64,000 nucleotides of DNA from Candidatus Edwardsbacteria bacterium (GCA_031082425.1 JAVHLB010000004.1:62001-126000); one strand, 5' to 3'. Shown: positions 8,746-18,196, counted from the first letter of the stretch. Made by a program: numbers and translations. The notes: generated from the letters alone by a model not told the origin.

Positions 8746-10863
8746 TCATTTCCCGATCCCGAAAAGGCCGAGAATAAAGGCATATTCAAAGGCCTCCTCC
8801 TTAAGGTAATCGAACCTTCCGGTCAAGCCCCCGTGGCCGGCCCCCATATTGGTTTTCAGCAACAGAAGATTATTATCGGTCTTAAGGGCCCTGAGCTTTG
8901 CCGTCCATTTGGCCGGCTCCCAGAAGCCCACCCGGGGGTCGTTCAGCCCGGCGGTTATCAGCATGTTGGGATAGTTCTGCCTTTTTACGTTATCGTAGGG
9001 CGAATATGATTTCATATAGAAGTAATAGGCCGGGTCTCCGGGGTTGCCCCATTCCTCGTATTCAGCGGTGGTCAGGGGGATGGAAGGGTCAAGCATGGTG
9101 TTGATGACGTCCACGAACGGGACATTGGCCACCACTCCCTGGAAAAGATCGGGCCGGATATTGGCCACCGCCCCCATCAGCAGCCCCCCGGCGCTGCCTC
9201 CGGTGATCACCAGTTTGTCCGGCGAGGTATACTTTTGAGATATCAGGTATTCGGCACAGGCAATGAAATCGGTGAAGCTGTTCTTCTTGTTCAGCAGCTT
9301 TCCCTGGTCATACCACCGGCGGCCCATCTCCCCGCCCCCCCTGACATGGGCTATGGCATAAATAAATCCCCGGTCCAGCAGGCTCAGGCGGGCGCTGGAG
9401 AAATAAGGATTGCTGCTGGCCCCATAGGCCCCGTAACCTTCCAACACCAGGGGGCTCTTGCCATCCGTCAACCGGCCCTCCTTATAGACCAGCGAGATTG
9501 GTATCATGGCGCCGTCACCGGCCCGGGCGAAGATACGTTCGCACCGGTAGTCATCCTGGTTATAGCCGCCCAGCACCTCCTGTCTTTTCAGTGATTCCTT
9601 GGCCCTTTTTCTGACATCATAGTCGTAAACCGTGCTGGGAGTGACCAAGGAGGTGTAGGAGAACCTCAGTTTGTATGACTCGTATTCCCAGTTGCGGCTG
9701 GGCCAGAAGCTGTAGTCCGGCTCCGGGAATTCCACATAATGTTCGGTACCGTTTTTACTGTCGATGATCCTTATATTCTTCAGGCCGTTGCGCCGTTCAT
9801 ATACCGCCATGAAATCTTTGAAGGCATCCACCCCCTCCAGCAATACGGAGTCGCTCGGGGCGATGAACTCCTGCCATTCTCCGCCCGCTTTGACCGAAGC
9901 TCTCAGCACCTTAAAATTGACGGCGTTTTGGTTGGTCAGAACATAAAAATACCGGCCCTGATGCTCAAGGTAGTATTCGATCCCCGGCCTTCTGGGTGAT
10001 AGTATTTTCAACCCGCTCCGGGGCTTGTCGGCTTCGATGTAGCGCTCTTCGGTGGTGGCCTTGCTGGAGATATGGAGCACGATGTATTTCCGGCTGCGGG
10101 TCTTGAACAGCTCCAGGGAGTATTTAGGGTCGTCCTCCTGGTAAAGCAGAGCGTCACTCGATTGTGGTGTTCCCAGGATATGCCGGTAAAGGCGATAGGG
10201 CCGGTGGGATTCGTCCAGGGTCAGGTAGAACAGGGTCTGGGCGTCGTTGCCCCATTCCAGGCTGTTGTCGATCCGGGCAATGCTGTCGGCCAGGGGCCGT
10301 CCCTGCCTGATGTTTTTAACATGAAGCGAGTAGTATTCCGATCCGGTGGTATCCAGGGTATAGGCCAGCATCTTTTGATCGGGGCTGATCCGGTAGGAAC
10401 CGACATCGAAATATTGGTGCCCCTGGGCAGCGGCATTTTCATCGAAAAGGATCTCCTCGCCGGCAGGCCGCCTGTCTTTTTTCCGGCAAAATAAAGAGTA
10501 TTGCCGGCCCTGTTCGGTCCGGTAATAATAAAAATAGTTCCCCATTTTTTCCGGCACCGTCAGGTCGGTCTCCTTGATCCTGCCCCGCATTTCCTGATAC
10601 AGGATTTCCTGGAGTGCCTGGGTGGGCGCCATCACCGCTTCGGCGTATTGGTTTTCCGAAGTCAGATACCTGATGACCTGGGGGTCCTCCCGCTGGCGCA
10701 GCCAACGGTAGTTGTCCCTCCGGATATCTCCGAACAGGGTGTCCGAGACGGGGACAATTGAGGCCTCCGGCGGCTTTGGGAGATGGGTCCCGGGCTGGGC
10801 AAATGAAAGGGAGGCGCACAGGGCCGCTGCCAGCATCGCAGCTGTCCAATATTTTTTCTCCAT
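8746..10863 (-). CDS. ptrB: secreted S9-family oligopeptidase B-like serine peptidase
   Basis: A 705-residue prolyl-oligopeptidase-family enzyme: an N-terminal seven-bladed beta-propeller (about 30-430) and a C-terminal alpha/beta hydrolase. The catalytic triad is visible as S557 in GGSAGG, D642 in GLNDPRV and H677 in GAGHGG. The order of motifs fits oligopeptidase B, which cleaves short peptides after basic residues. I choose ATG 10863, placed after AAAGGAT, over 10884; the protein then begins MEKKYWTAAMLAAALCASLSFAQ, a signal peptide, so it is probably periplasmic, unlike the cytoplasmic E. coli enzyme. The paired acidic residues needed for dibasic specificity were not checked, so prolyl oligopeptidase is possible. 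Confidence 0.9.
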   Translation of the reverse strand: MEKKYWTAAMLAAALCASLSFAQPGTHLPKPPEASIVPVSDTLFGDIRRDNYRWLRQREDPQVIRYLTSENQYAEAVMAPTQALQEILYQEMRGRIKETDLTVPEKMGNYFYYYRTEQGRQYSLFCRKKDRRPAGEEILFDENAAAQGHQYFDVGSYRISPDQKMLAYTLDTTGSEYYSLHVKNIRQGRPLADSIARIDNSLEWGNDAQTLFYLTLDESHRPYRLYRHILGTPQSSDALLYQEDDPKYSLELFKTRSRKYIVLHISSKATTEERYIEADKPRSGLKILSPRRPGIEYYLEHQGRYFYVLTNQNAVNFKVLRASVKAGGEWQEFIAPSDSVLLEGVDAFKDFMAVYERRNGLKNIRIIDSKNGTEHYVEFPEPDYSFWPSRNWEYESYKLRFSYTSLVTPSTVYDYDVRKRAKESLKRQEVLGGYNQDDYRCERIFARAGDGAMIPISLVYKEGRLTDGKSPLVLEGYGAYGASSNPYFSSARLSLLDRGFIYAIAHVRGGGEMGRRWYDQGKLLNKKNSFTDFIACAEYLISQKYTSPDKLVITGGSAGGLLMGAVANIRPDLFQGVVANVPFVDVINTMLDPSIPLTTAEYEEWGNPGDPAYYFYMKSYSPYDNVKRQNYPNMLITAGLNDPRVGFWEPAKWTAKLRALKTDNNLLLLKTNMGAGHGGLTGRFDYLKEEAFEYAFILGLFGIGK

Positions 10864-10914
10864 CGATCCTTTTTCTGCCTTCAAAATTGAAAAACAGGGC
10901 GCTAAAACGCCCTG

Positions 10915-12015
10915 TCAGTCCAGCTTCTCTTTTATCAACTCCAGAACGTCCGGCATTTCGGCCTTGATGAGATCCAGGGTCCTTAAGTAATCCTCCAGGG
11001 TTCCCCCGATGGGATCGGGGACCCCGTCAGGGGATAACAGCTTCACTTCATTTTCGGGAACCAATATTTTGACGTCCCGGCGGTGCTTCTCTTCCATGGC
11101 TATTATCAGGTCCGCCTGCCGCACCAGGCCCTGGGTGCAGGACGATGACCGGTGGCTGATGATGTCAAAGCCGTTCCTGGATGAGGCCTGCTGGGAGTTG
11201 CCCATGGCCGGCATTCCCGGCAGGGCGCCGGTCCCGCACGATCTTACCACAACCCTGTCCTTCCATGTCTTGGGAAGGATATGCTTCAGGTAGCCCTCGG
11301 CCATGGGGCTGCGGCAGGTGTTGCCGGTGCAAACGAACAGCACCTGTATTTTGCTGAGTTTCACCGGAATTCCGATCTGCTGCTGGATTTGGTTCGGAGA
11401 GACGGCCCCTTTCCGGAGGATCACCGGATGATCTCCGGTTATGTCCAGCACGGTCGAAGGACAACTTCTGGTTATCTGGCCTCCGTCCAGCATCAGGTCC
11501 GCCGGACCCGGCAATGAATCCATCACCTCCTGGGCGGAAAATGACTCTGCAGCCCCGCTGCGGTTGGCGCTGGTGGTCGCCAGCGGCATTCCGGATGCCT
11601 GGATGATCTCCTGCAGCAGGGCGTTGTCCGGGACCCGGAGCCCGATGGTCCCTCCCTTGTCAAGTTTCCAGCCGACCACCCGGTCGGAAGCCCTGACCAC
11701 CAGGGTCAGCGGCCCCGGCCAGAATGCCCGGAGCAGCTTTTCAGCATAGGCCGGAAGCTCTTTGGAATATCGCTGGATCTCCCCGGCCGAACCGATGAAC
11801 AGTATCAGGGGGTTTTTGAAATCCCGTCCTTTTAATTTGAATATGGCCCGGACCGCCTTGGCCGAATCGGCCCGGCATCCCAGGCCATAAACGGTGTCGG
11901 TGGGAAAGGCGATGACCCCTTCTTCCTTCAGGATACTGGCCGCCCGCCCAACGGCAAAAGAGCCCGGCTGGCCGGACTCCACCTTGATGATCAAACCTTT
12001 TTTACGGCCGAACAT
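10915..12015 (-). CDS. tsaC: fusion: threonylcarbamoyl-AMP synthase (Sua5/TsaC) + LMW protein-arginine/tyrosine phosphatase
   Basis: A 366-residue two-enzyme fusion. Residues 15-207 are a Sua5/YrdC/YciO domain (VIAFPTDTVYGLGC, FWPGPLTLVV, GLRVPD, LATTSANRSG), which makes threonylcarbamoyl-AMP for t6A37 tRNA modification. The C-terminal Sua5 domain of long family members is absent. Residues 223-366 are a complete low-molecular-weight phosphatase: the P-loop C229-T-G-N-T-C-R235-S and the general acid D334 in DPIGG. T233 in the P-loop corresponds to the threonine that gives B. subtilis YwlE its phosphoarginine specificity; tyrosine phosphatases usually have isoleucine there. In Bacillus ywlC (sua5) and ywlE are near neighbours, which fits the fusion. 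Phosphoarginine activity is inferred. Confidence 0.88.
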   Translation of the reverse strand: MFGRKKGLIIKVESGQPGSFAVGRAASILKEEGVIAFPTDTVYGLGCRADSAKAVRAIFKLKGRDFKNPLILFIGSAGEIQRYSKELPAYAEKLLRAFWPGPLTLVVRASDRVVGWKLDKGGTIGLRVPDNALLQEIIQASGMPLATTSANRSGAAESFSAQEVMDSLPGPADLMLDGGQITRSCPSTVLDITGDHPVILRKGAVSPNQIQQQIGIPVKLSKIQVLFVCTGNTCRSPMAEGYLKHILPKTWKDRVVVRSCGTGALPGMPAMGNSQQASSRNGFDIISHRSSSCTQGLVRQADLIIAMEEKHRRDVKILVPENEVKLLSPDGVPDPIGGTLEDYLRTLDLIKAEMPDVLELIKEKLD

Positions 12016-12024
12016 GGATTGCTT

Positions 12025-12546
12025 CTAATCTTGATTCAACTTCTTCAATTTGGTCTTCAGGAGCTGCCTTTTGATGGTGCTTAGATGATCTATGAACAGC
12101 ACCCCGTCAAGATGGTCGGCCTCGTGCAGGAACACCCGGGCCAGGATGTCATCAGCCTCATACTCCAGGGCATTGCCGTCAAGATCGAAACCCGACAGGG
12201 CGATCTTCTTGGGGCGGCTTACCTCGGCATAGATGCCGGGGAAGCTCAGGCATCCCTCCTCGTAAATGACCTCCCCTTCCCTCAGGTGTATCCGGGGGTT
12301 TATCACCACCAGCGGTTGTTTGACCTTCTCGTCCAACAGCGGCAGGTTGATGATGCAGATCGATTTGGATTGCCCCACCTGCGGGGCCGCCAGCCCCAGG
12401 CCCCTGGCCTGGCTGAGGGATTCCACCATCCCCCTGGCCAGCCGGGCTATCGAGCCATCGATATTCTCTATGGCCTGGGTTTTTTTTCGCAGCACCGGAT
12501 CGCCGAAGATCCTGATGGGCATTATTTTATTGTCTTGCCCGATCAC
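12025..12546 (-). CDS. def: peptide deformylase
   Basis: A 173-residue metalloenzyme that removes the formyl group from nascent N-terminal methionine. All three motifs are present: GLGLAAPQVG at 49-58, EEGCLS at 96-101 and HEADH at 141-145, in which C99 and the two histidines bind the metal and E142 is catalytic. The start given is a GTG at 12546 shortly after the yajC stop; the ATG at 12522 (MPIRIFGDP) is an equally likely start. It belongs to a leftward block with yajC and the Sua5/phosphatase fusion, translation-related functions that often lie together. Confidence 0.94.
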   Translation of the reverse strand: MIGQDNKIMPIRIFGDPVLRKKTQAIENIDGSIARLARGMVESLSQARGLGLAAPQVGQSKSICIINLPLLDEKVKQPLVVINPRIHLREGEVIYEEGCLSFPGIYAEVSRPKKIALSGFDLDGNALEYEADDILARVFLHEADHLDGVLFIDHLSTIKRQLLKTKLKKLNQD

Positions 12547-12555
12547 TGGAAAGCC

Positions 12556-12882
12556 CTACTTATTTTCGATCTTGGAGGCCACGGTTGATTTCTGGACCTC
12601 TATTTTGACGTTCTCGTCGATCTTCAGGACCACGATGTTCCTCTGTTCGTCGACCCCGACGATGGTGCCGTGGATGCCCCCGGCCGCCACCACCCTGTCG
12701 CCCTTCTGCAGGGTGTTCAGCATCTCCTTGTGCTTCTTCTGCTGTTTCTGCTGGGGAAGTATCAGCAGCAGATAGATGATCACGAACATGATGATGATGG
12801 GCAGCAGTCCCATCAGCCCCCCACCCGAACTGCTTCCGGACGGCGCTCCGCCCTGTCCCAATGCAAATGCTATTCCTAACAA
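12556..12882 (-). CDS. yajC: preprotein translocase accessory subunit YajC
   Basis: A 108-residue single-span membrane protein of the SecDF-YajC complex that assists Sec export. After a Gly/Ser-rich N-terminus, residues 23-42 form the membrane helix (LMGLLPIIIMFVIIYLLLIL), followed directly by PQQKQQKKHKEML and the KGDRVVAAGGIHGTIVGV domain typical of the family. The start is TTG, supported by AAAGGAGG eight bases upstream. secD/secF are not adjacent in the visible sequence; instead def follows ten bases later. Confidence 0.95.
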   Translation of the reverse strand: MLGIAFALGQGGAPSGSSSGGGLMGLLPIIIMFVIIYLLLILPQQKQQKKHKEMLNTLQKGDRVVAAGGIHGTIVGVDEQRNIVVLKIDENVKIEVQKSTVASKIENK

Positions 12883-12903
12883 TTTGGTATCCTCCTTTAA
12901 TGT

Positions 12904-13311
12904 TTATTTTAGTGATTTTGGCCCGAAGGCAAACGGCAGTAATTTCTTCAGGGTGGTTTTGACAGTTCCCTTCTTGCCCGGCATGATGACCGATATATCC
13001 GGGGCGAATTCATTAAGCACCTGGCGGCAGGCCCCGCAGGGGGCGGTAGGTTCATTGCTGCTGGACGCTATGGCTATGGCCAGAAAATCTTTCTCCCCCT
13101 CGGACAGGGCCTTGAAAACGGCGTTCCTTTCGGCACAGCAGGCCAGGCCGTAGGAGGCATTCTCCACATTGCATCCGGTGTATATTCTGCCGCTCTTACC
13201 CAACAGGGCGGCTCCCACCTTGAACCCAGAGTATGGCGCATAGGCCTTTTGACGAACCTTTTTTGCAGCCTCGATCAGGCTTTTAGCGTTTAGAGGATAG
13301 GGTTTAGGCAT
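12904..13311 (-). CDS. cdd: cytidine deaminase
   Basis: A 135-residue homotetrameric-type enzyme converting cytidine or deoxycytidine to the uridine form in pyrimidine salvage. Zinc ligands and catalytic glutamate are visible: C59-A-E61-RN and P91-C92-G-A-C95. FKVGAALLGKSGRIYTGCNVENASYG is the family's substrate loop region. It lies just after deoB, giving a nucleoside-salvage pair transcribed leftward. Confidence 0.95.
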   Translation of the reverse strand: MPKPYPLNAKSLIEAAKKVRQKAYAPYSGFKVGAALLGKSGRIYTGCNVENASYGLACCAERNAVFKALSEGEKDFLAIAIASSSNEPTAPCGACRQVLNEFAPDISVIMPGKKGTVKTTLKKLLPFAFGPKSLK

Positions 13312-13343
13312 TTTTTATGCTCTCCAAAAAAAATCTTGGCATC

Positions 13344-14519
13344 TTAACGGTTTATCAAACCCAAAAAGCTCTGCACGTGCTCCAGGCCGGCTATCTCAAA
13401 CATCTCCGCCAGGGTGGCGGCTATGTCGGAAAAACTTTCTCTGACGCCCAGATCGATGCCGCTTTTTAATCCCGGTCCGTAGACCAACAGCGGCACATAT
13501 TCCCGGGAATGGTCGGTGGATGATGTGGTGGGATCGTTGCCATGGTCGGCGGTAATGATCAGGATGTCTTCTCCGGTCATTGCTTTGAGCAGGCCGGGCA
13601 GCCAGGCATCGAAATCCTGCAGCCCCCGATAAAACCCCGCCACATCGTTACGGTGGCCCCAGGTCATGTCGAATTCCACCAGGTTGGCCATCAGCAGGCC
13701 CCGGGAGAGCTTTGGCCAGGCGTCAATGATCTTGGCCATGCCGTCATGGTTGTCATCACTGTGGAGGCTCTGGGTCAGCCCCTGGCCGGCATACAGGTCG
13801 TGGATCTTGCCCACCCCCACCACCTCCAGCCCGGCTTTTTTAATATGATCCAGAATGGTGGGCCGGGGCGGCTGGAGCGAAAAGTCCTGCCGGTGCGCTC
13901 CCACTCTCTGGTAACTGCCGGAGGTCCCGATGAAGGGCCGGGCTATCACCCGCCCCACCGCATGCTCACCGGCCAGAATATCCCGGGCCTTCCGGCACCA
14001 GTCGTAAAGCTGTTCCAGGGGGACCACCTCCTCGTGGCAGGCTATCTGAAAGACGCTGTCGGCCGAGGTGTAGATTATCGGGAGGCCTGTCCTGACATGC
14101 TCATCGCCCAGTTCCTTGATGATCTCCGTCCCCGAGGCGGTCTTGTTGGCCAGAATATCCCGGCCGATGGCCTTTTTGAACGGGTCGATGACCTCCGGAG
14201 GAAAACCTTGGGGGTAGGTGGGAAACGGCTTTACGGTCACCAGCCCGGCCATCTCCCAGTGCCCGTCGGTGGAGTCCTTGCCCGGCGATCTTTCGGCCAT
14301 CTTGCCGAAATTGGCCGAGGGCTTGTCTGACGGCTCCATTCCGGCCAGGGGGATGATATTGCCCAGCCCCAATTTTTGCAGATGGGACAGCTTAAATCCC
14401 CCCGGTATCGCCCGGGACAGGTTGCCCAGGGTATTGCTGCCGCTATCCCCGTATTTTGCCGCATCGGGCAGTTCCCCCACCCCGCAGCCGTCCAGCACTA
14501 TCAGCACCGCTTTTCTCAT
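13344..14519 (-). CDS. deoB: phosphopentomutase
   Basis: A 391-residue alkaline-phosphatase-fold enzyme that interconverts (deoxy)ribose 1- and 5-phosphate in nucleoside catabolism. The N-terminus RKAVLIVLDGCGVGELPD carries the metal-binding aspartate, GKDSTDGHWEMAG carries the phosphorylated threonine region, and TADHGNDPT near the C-terminus supplies further metal ligands. The ATG at 14519 gives the normal family N-terminus; upstream in-frame starts would add an unconserved lysine-rich stretch. The gene leads the deoB-cdd pair. Confidence 0.94.
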   Translation of the reverse strand: MRKAVLIVLDGCGVGELPDAAKYGDSGSNTLGNLSRAIPGGFKLSHLQKLGLGNIIPLAGMEPSDKPSANFGKMAERSPGKDSTDGHWEMAGLVTVKPFPTYPQGFPPEVIDPFKKAIGRDILANKTASGTEIIKELGDEHVRTGLPIIYTSADSVFQIACHEEVVPLEQLYDWCRKARDILAGEHAVGRVIARPFIGTSGSYQRVGAHRQDFSLQPPRPTILDHIKKAGLEVVGVGKIHDLYAGQGLTQSLHSDDNHDGMAKIIDAWPKLSRGLLMANLVEFDMTWGHRNDVAGFYRGLQDFDAWLPGLLKAMTGEDILIITADHGNDPTTSSTDHSREYVPLLVYGPGLKSGIDLGVRESFSDIAATLAEMFEIAGLEHVQSFLGLINR

Positions 14520-14562
14520 AATCTTTTTTATTATCTCATATTTTTTCATGATTGTAAATAGC

Positions 14563-14593
14563 AAAAGCCCCCCGCCATAGGGCGGGGGGCTTT
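14563..14593. terminator. terminator between deoB and the lipoprotein gene
   Basis: A very GC-rich stem (AAAAGCCCCCCGCC / GGCGGGGGGCTTT) with a four-base loop, ending in TTTATT on the plus strand and in AAAAGC-flank T-run on the minus strand. It lies downstream of the leftward lipoprotein gene and upstream of deoB. Confidence 0.85.
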
Positions 14594-14610
14594 ATTAAAG
14601 GAATACCTTA

Positions 14611-16416
14611 CTAGTACACTTCTAAACGGATGTTGTCAATATAAAAGCCTTCAGAAGGCCAAACGTTGCCCACGGCATCGGTGTCAAAGGCCAAGGCAAA
14701 ACGCACTTTTGTTCCCAAATAAGCATTTACTGACCAGCTTGCAATTGACCATCCGGGTGAGTTGCCGCTCCAGGTTAATAACGTTGTCCAACTGGCTCCG
14801 TTATCGGTGGAGGCGATAAGCCGGCAGGCATCGGCCGCGCCATCGGTGTAATACCATCTATCATACCGTAAACGGCAGTTGCTGTAGATGTTATAGGCGG
14901 TAAGGTCCATCTCCGGCATCATCAGGGTATCGTGAACCGCGGTGGGGCCGGCCACCAGATAGCTGGAGTCGGCATCCACCCCGCAATGCCAGGCATATAG
15001 ACCGCCGTTATTAGTATTTGCAGATACGCTTCGGGTGCTGCGATGCCATAGCTGGGGAGTGGTCCCCCGGGTGGTCCAGCCTACGTTTCCATCCTCTGCC
15101 ATGTCGTTGAACAGGATCATCACCAGGCCGGAATTGTAATTGATGGAGGCAAACAGGTCGTCGGAAACCTGATAGGTGCCCTCGCCGGTGGTATAGGCGG
15201 CCTCGCCGGAGATGCCGTTGTTGTTCTGGTCCAGGTAGAATCCGGCGGTGTCGCGCACCAGACGGCTGACCCACAGGTAGCCCGAACCGTCGTAGTTCTC
15301 CAGAGAGTAGCGCACCCCCATGGTGTCGGGAAGGATGCTGATGCTGCCCGGGATGTACTCGGTGTAATCGGCGTTATTGTAGATCTTGATATTGGAGGTG
15401 TTGAGGGTGGCCGGGTTCATCTTGCGGGTGAACCGGATCACCAGGCCCCGGTTGGCATCCACATAGGCGGTGGACAGCACCCGCAGGTTGGTGTTTTGGG
15501 TCGGTATGCCGCCGTTGCGGGGATCGAAGGTGCGGAATTTGATCCGTTCCCGGTCCAGGAACTCGTTCTCGGCGTCTCCATTGTTGTTGCCGTCAAGCAT
15601 GTTGCCCTTCATGTCCTTTATGGTGGTCCTGACGGTGAAGAAATAATCGTTGGAATCAACCAGAACCGTGGCCAAGGGCCGGAACCGGACTATGTACAGG
15701 GTGGGGGCGAACGATTCCTCGACATACATGGCCGGCAGGGTGACCACCTGGCCGTTGGCCTTGGTCAGCACGAAGGCGTCCTGGGTGATGCTGGCCCGGT
15801 CGACGCTGTCGTTGTCCATGATCCATATCTCGATGGAATCGGTGGTGCTGAAATAGATGGCATCGTTGGTGGGCCTGGCCATAGCCACCGTGGGAGGCGT
15901 AACGTCATAGGCCGCGGTGGTAGTGGTGAAGCCGGTGAACTGCTCCCTGTAAAAGTCCTGCGGGTCCACCCAGTCGTTGCCGTTGCCGTCCAGGGCGTGT
16001 CCGTGGATATCCCTGGCCCCGGTGGTGACCGTTACCAGATATCTGGCGTCGTCATCCCAGCCGTTGGTGGCTTTGATGGTGGCCTTTTTGGAGGCCTTGT
16101 CATAGCTTACGGTGTAGGTCAGGGGGGTGGCCAGGTGCTCCACCTCCTGCAGCAGGATGGTGCTGGTGTTTATGGTCGAGGGATTCATATCGGCGTCGAA
16201 CAGCACCACTATCTCATCGTAGGTCGGCGACTCATAAAGGGCATTATTGCCGTCCCGGGTGTTGATGCTCAGCACGGTCGGACCCTGGGATTCCATGGCG
16301 GTAGTCGGCAGGTAGGAACTGGTGATCGGTTCGAACGGGTTCTCCTTCTTGCCACATCCCACGATGACGGCCCCGATCAAAAGGACAACAGTCAGAGTAT
16401 ATAAGGCTTTTTTCAT
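14611..16416 (-). CDS. surface/periplasmic lipoprotein with Big_5 Ig-like domains and a jelly-roll C-terminus
   Basis: A 601-residue predicted lipoprotein: signal peptide with lipobox VIVGC (C21) followed by GKKENPFEP. Residues about 45-300 hold two SbsA-like Ig (Big_5) repeats, recognisable by QGPTVLSINTRDG and the 'VLFDADMNPSTINTST' strand pattern; a third, similar repeat (NLRVLSTAYVDANRGLVIRFTRKMNPATL) follows. The last ~170 residues, ending GFYIDNIRLEVY, resemble MAM/immune-inhibitor-A-like jelly-roll domains found at the ends of secreted hydrolases. No catalytic motif is seen. A strong ribosome binding site (AGAGGAG) precedes the ATG. It follows the beta-barrel gene by 18 bases, so the two are one envelope operon. 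Confidence 0.75.
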   Translation of the reverse strand: MKKALYTLTVVLLIGAVIVGCGKKENPFEPITSSYLPTTAMESQGPTVLSINTRDGNNALYESPTYDEIVVLFDADMNPSTINTSTILLQEVEHLATPLTYTVSYDKASKKATIKATNGWDDDARYLVTVTTGARDIHGHALDGNGNDWVDPQDFYREQFTGFTTTTAAYDVTPPTVAMARPTNDAIYFSTTDSIEIWIMDNDSVDRASITQDAFVLTKANGQVVTLPAMYVEESFAPTLYIVRFRPLATVLVDSNDYFFTVRTTIKDMKGNMLDGNNNGDAENEFLDRERIKFRTFDPRNGGIPTQNTNLRVLSTAYVDANRGLVIRFTRKMNPATLNTSNIKIYNNADYTEYIPGSISILPDTMGVRYSLENYDGSGYLWVSRLVRDTAGFYLDQNNNGISGEAAYTTGEGTYQVSDDLFASINYNSGLVMILFNDMAEDGNVGWTTRGTTPQLWHRSTRSVSANTNNGGLYAWHCGVDADSSYLVAGPTAVHDTLMMPEMDLTAYNIYSNCRLRYDRWYYTDGAADACRLIASTDNGASWTTLLTWSGNSPGWSIASWSVNAYLGTKVRFALAFDTDAVGNVWPSEGFYIDNIRLEVY

Positions 16417-16434
16417 CTCTTTTGCTCCTCTCTT

Positions 16435-18078
16435 TTAGAATTTAAATACGGCTGAAAGCTTCCAATTGGTCAGGTCGTTCAACTGGGCGAAGCCCATGAA
16501 GTCCAACTGCAGGTTGGGGGTAACCTTCCATCCAGCACCGTAGGTGTATTTGGTATCGCTGGTCGCTTCTTTGAGCGTCCAGGATTCTCCGGTTACATCA
16601 TCCAGCGGGTTGGGATCGTAAGCGGTGGTAGTTGTGCCGTCGCCATGGCGGGAAACTATGGTTACCATCTCACTACCGCCAGTCAGGGTCTCGTTGCGGG
16701 TGTTATTTAAATTGCTGATCTGATGATCGGCTCCCAGACGGAAGACGATATTGTCGGTCAGATTGAACTCGACTCCCACCGGCAGTGAAAGCAGGTATCC
16801 AGCCTCGGTAGTTTTGTTTTCCCACGCTTCGCCCCAGCTTAGAGTTGAGTCATAACTGGCCGGCAATGTAGCATTATTAAATTCGCGATATGTAAAGACC
16901 TCCCGCTCAGCCCGATCACTGGTCTGGGTCATCTCCGTGCTGCTGGTGGTGAAGCCCAGCCCTATGGCGAATACGGCCTTCTCCAGCTTGGCGGTGTTGA
17001 CCATCCGGAAATCTATCTGATTCTGGGTGTATTCCCCGGTGACCGCGTCGGTATAGCTCGCGGTATAATAATCCGAGTTCACGGTCACGTTCTGCTCATG
17101 ATAGGTTCCCTCCCAGGTCGCCTCATCCGCGGTGTAGCCCAAATGGGTGAACTGCAGGTCAAAGCGGGTGTTAACGTCGTCGGTCCACTTGTAGACATAG
17201 GCGCCGCCGCCGGAGAAGGCGGTCCCGGAATATTTTATGTCATTGTTCCAGTCCTCGGTCTCGCCGTAGCTGTCGCCGCCGGGATAGGCCGAAGCGAAGG
17301 TATAATCATACTCGTCGATAAACTCGACGCCACCCATGCCGATGGCCAGCCGCAGGCTGAGGTCCATCTTGTCGTTCATCGGCTTCCAGACCGAGGTGCC
17401 GATCCAGTTCTCGGTCTGGGTCATGGCGTAGCTGCCGGTATCGTTGCCGGTCTCGGTATAAATGGTCTGGCCGGTGATGATGTTCTGCTCTGAGAGGTCC
17501 CAGTTGCTGAAAGCATCCTCTTTGTATGATTGGGCGGTGCGCTTGAAGGCCAGGCCCAGCCTCATATCGTTGACCTGCTTGGCCCATCCCAGGAAATAAT
17601 CGGTCTGGCCTTCCTGGCCCTGCCACTGTTCTTCTTCCTTGGTGGTTTCCCTGAAATCGTATCCGGGATTGGTCCCGGGATCGATATCGGTCAAGGTCAC
17701 ATTTTCAACAACCTCGCTGTCGGCCTCCATTATGTAGTTGCGGGAATACAGCAGGCCCAGTTTGCCGTAGCCGAAGATATCCGAGGTTCCGCCCACCACA
17801 TAGGTGCCGGCATCGGAGGGATTGAACTGTTCCTCGTTCTTGTTATAGATGTTGGCCAGGTTGGTGTACAGGTACTTGCCATCGATCAGGTCGATCCGGG
17901 CCGGATCCAAGAAACCCCAGCGGCCCAGCATCAGGTCCAGGTTATCTTCCAATAACCCGGCGGTCGACTGGTTGCGGAACGAATTGTACCAGGGATAGGT
18001 TTGTTCAGCTGACATCTGGGCCAAAGCTGTTGACGCTATCGCTAGTAAAACCAGGATAGTCAAAACTTTTGCTCTCAT
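16435..18078 (-). CDS. outer-membrane beta-barrel protein, unknown function
   Basis: A 547-residue protein with a signal peptide (MRAKVLTILVLLAIASTALA) and then a long run of alternating polar/hydrophobic strands rich in Tyr, Trp, Thr and Asn, ending in ...LSAVFKF, a terminal aromatic typical of OM proteins. No named family is recognised; the N-terminus LLEDNLDLMLGRWGFLDPARI is reminiscent of PorV/FadL-type barrels, but that is weak. It is first in an operon with the Big_5 lipoprotein and is driven by a near-consensus promoter, so it is likely abundant. A ribosome binding site GGAGGAG lies two bases before the ATG. Confidence 0.78.
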   Translation of the reverse strand: MRAKVLTILVLLAIASTALAQMSAEQTYPWYNSFRNQSTAGLLEDNLDLMLGRWGFLDPARIDLIDGKYLYTNLANIYNKNEEQFNPSDAGTYVVGGTSDIFGYGKLGLLYSRNYIMEADSEVVENVTLTDIDPGTNPGYDFRETTKEEEQWQGQEGQTDYFLGWAKQVNDMRLGLAFKRTAQSYKEDAFSNWDLSEQNIITGQTIYTETGNDTGSYAMTQTENWIGTSVWKPMNDKMDLSLRLAIGMGGVEFIDEYDYTFASAYPGGDSYGETEDWNNDIKYSGTAFSGGGAYVYKWTDDVNTRFDLQFTHLGYTADEATWEGTYHEQNVTVNSDYYTASYTDAVTGEYTQNQIDFRMVNTAKLEKAVFAIGLGFTTSSTEMTQTSDRAEREVFTYREFNNATLPASYDSTLSWGEAWENKTTEAGYLLSLPVGVEFNLTDNIVFRLGADHQISNLNNTRNETLTGGSEMVTIVSRHGDGTTTTAYDPNPLDDVTGESWTLKEATSDTKYTYGAGWKVTPNLQLDFMGFAQLNDLTNWKLSAVFKF

Positions 18079-18196
18079 TTCTCCTCCAATTATTAGTTTG
18101 GCTTTAGGTTGATGATATTAATGTAAATTAAATTGATCCCTAACCTAAAATTTACGGTGAATTGGAACCTCACCCCCTTTCGTCTTTAATGTTATA

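Noticed and set aside
13542..14330. 262-codon plus-strand frame across deoB
   Set aside because: Antisense to phosphopentomutase, whose active-site motifs are intact; composition is shadow-like.
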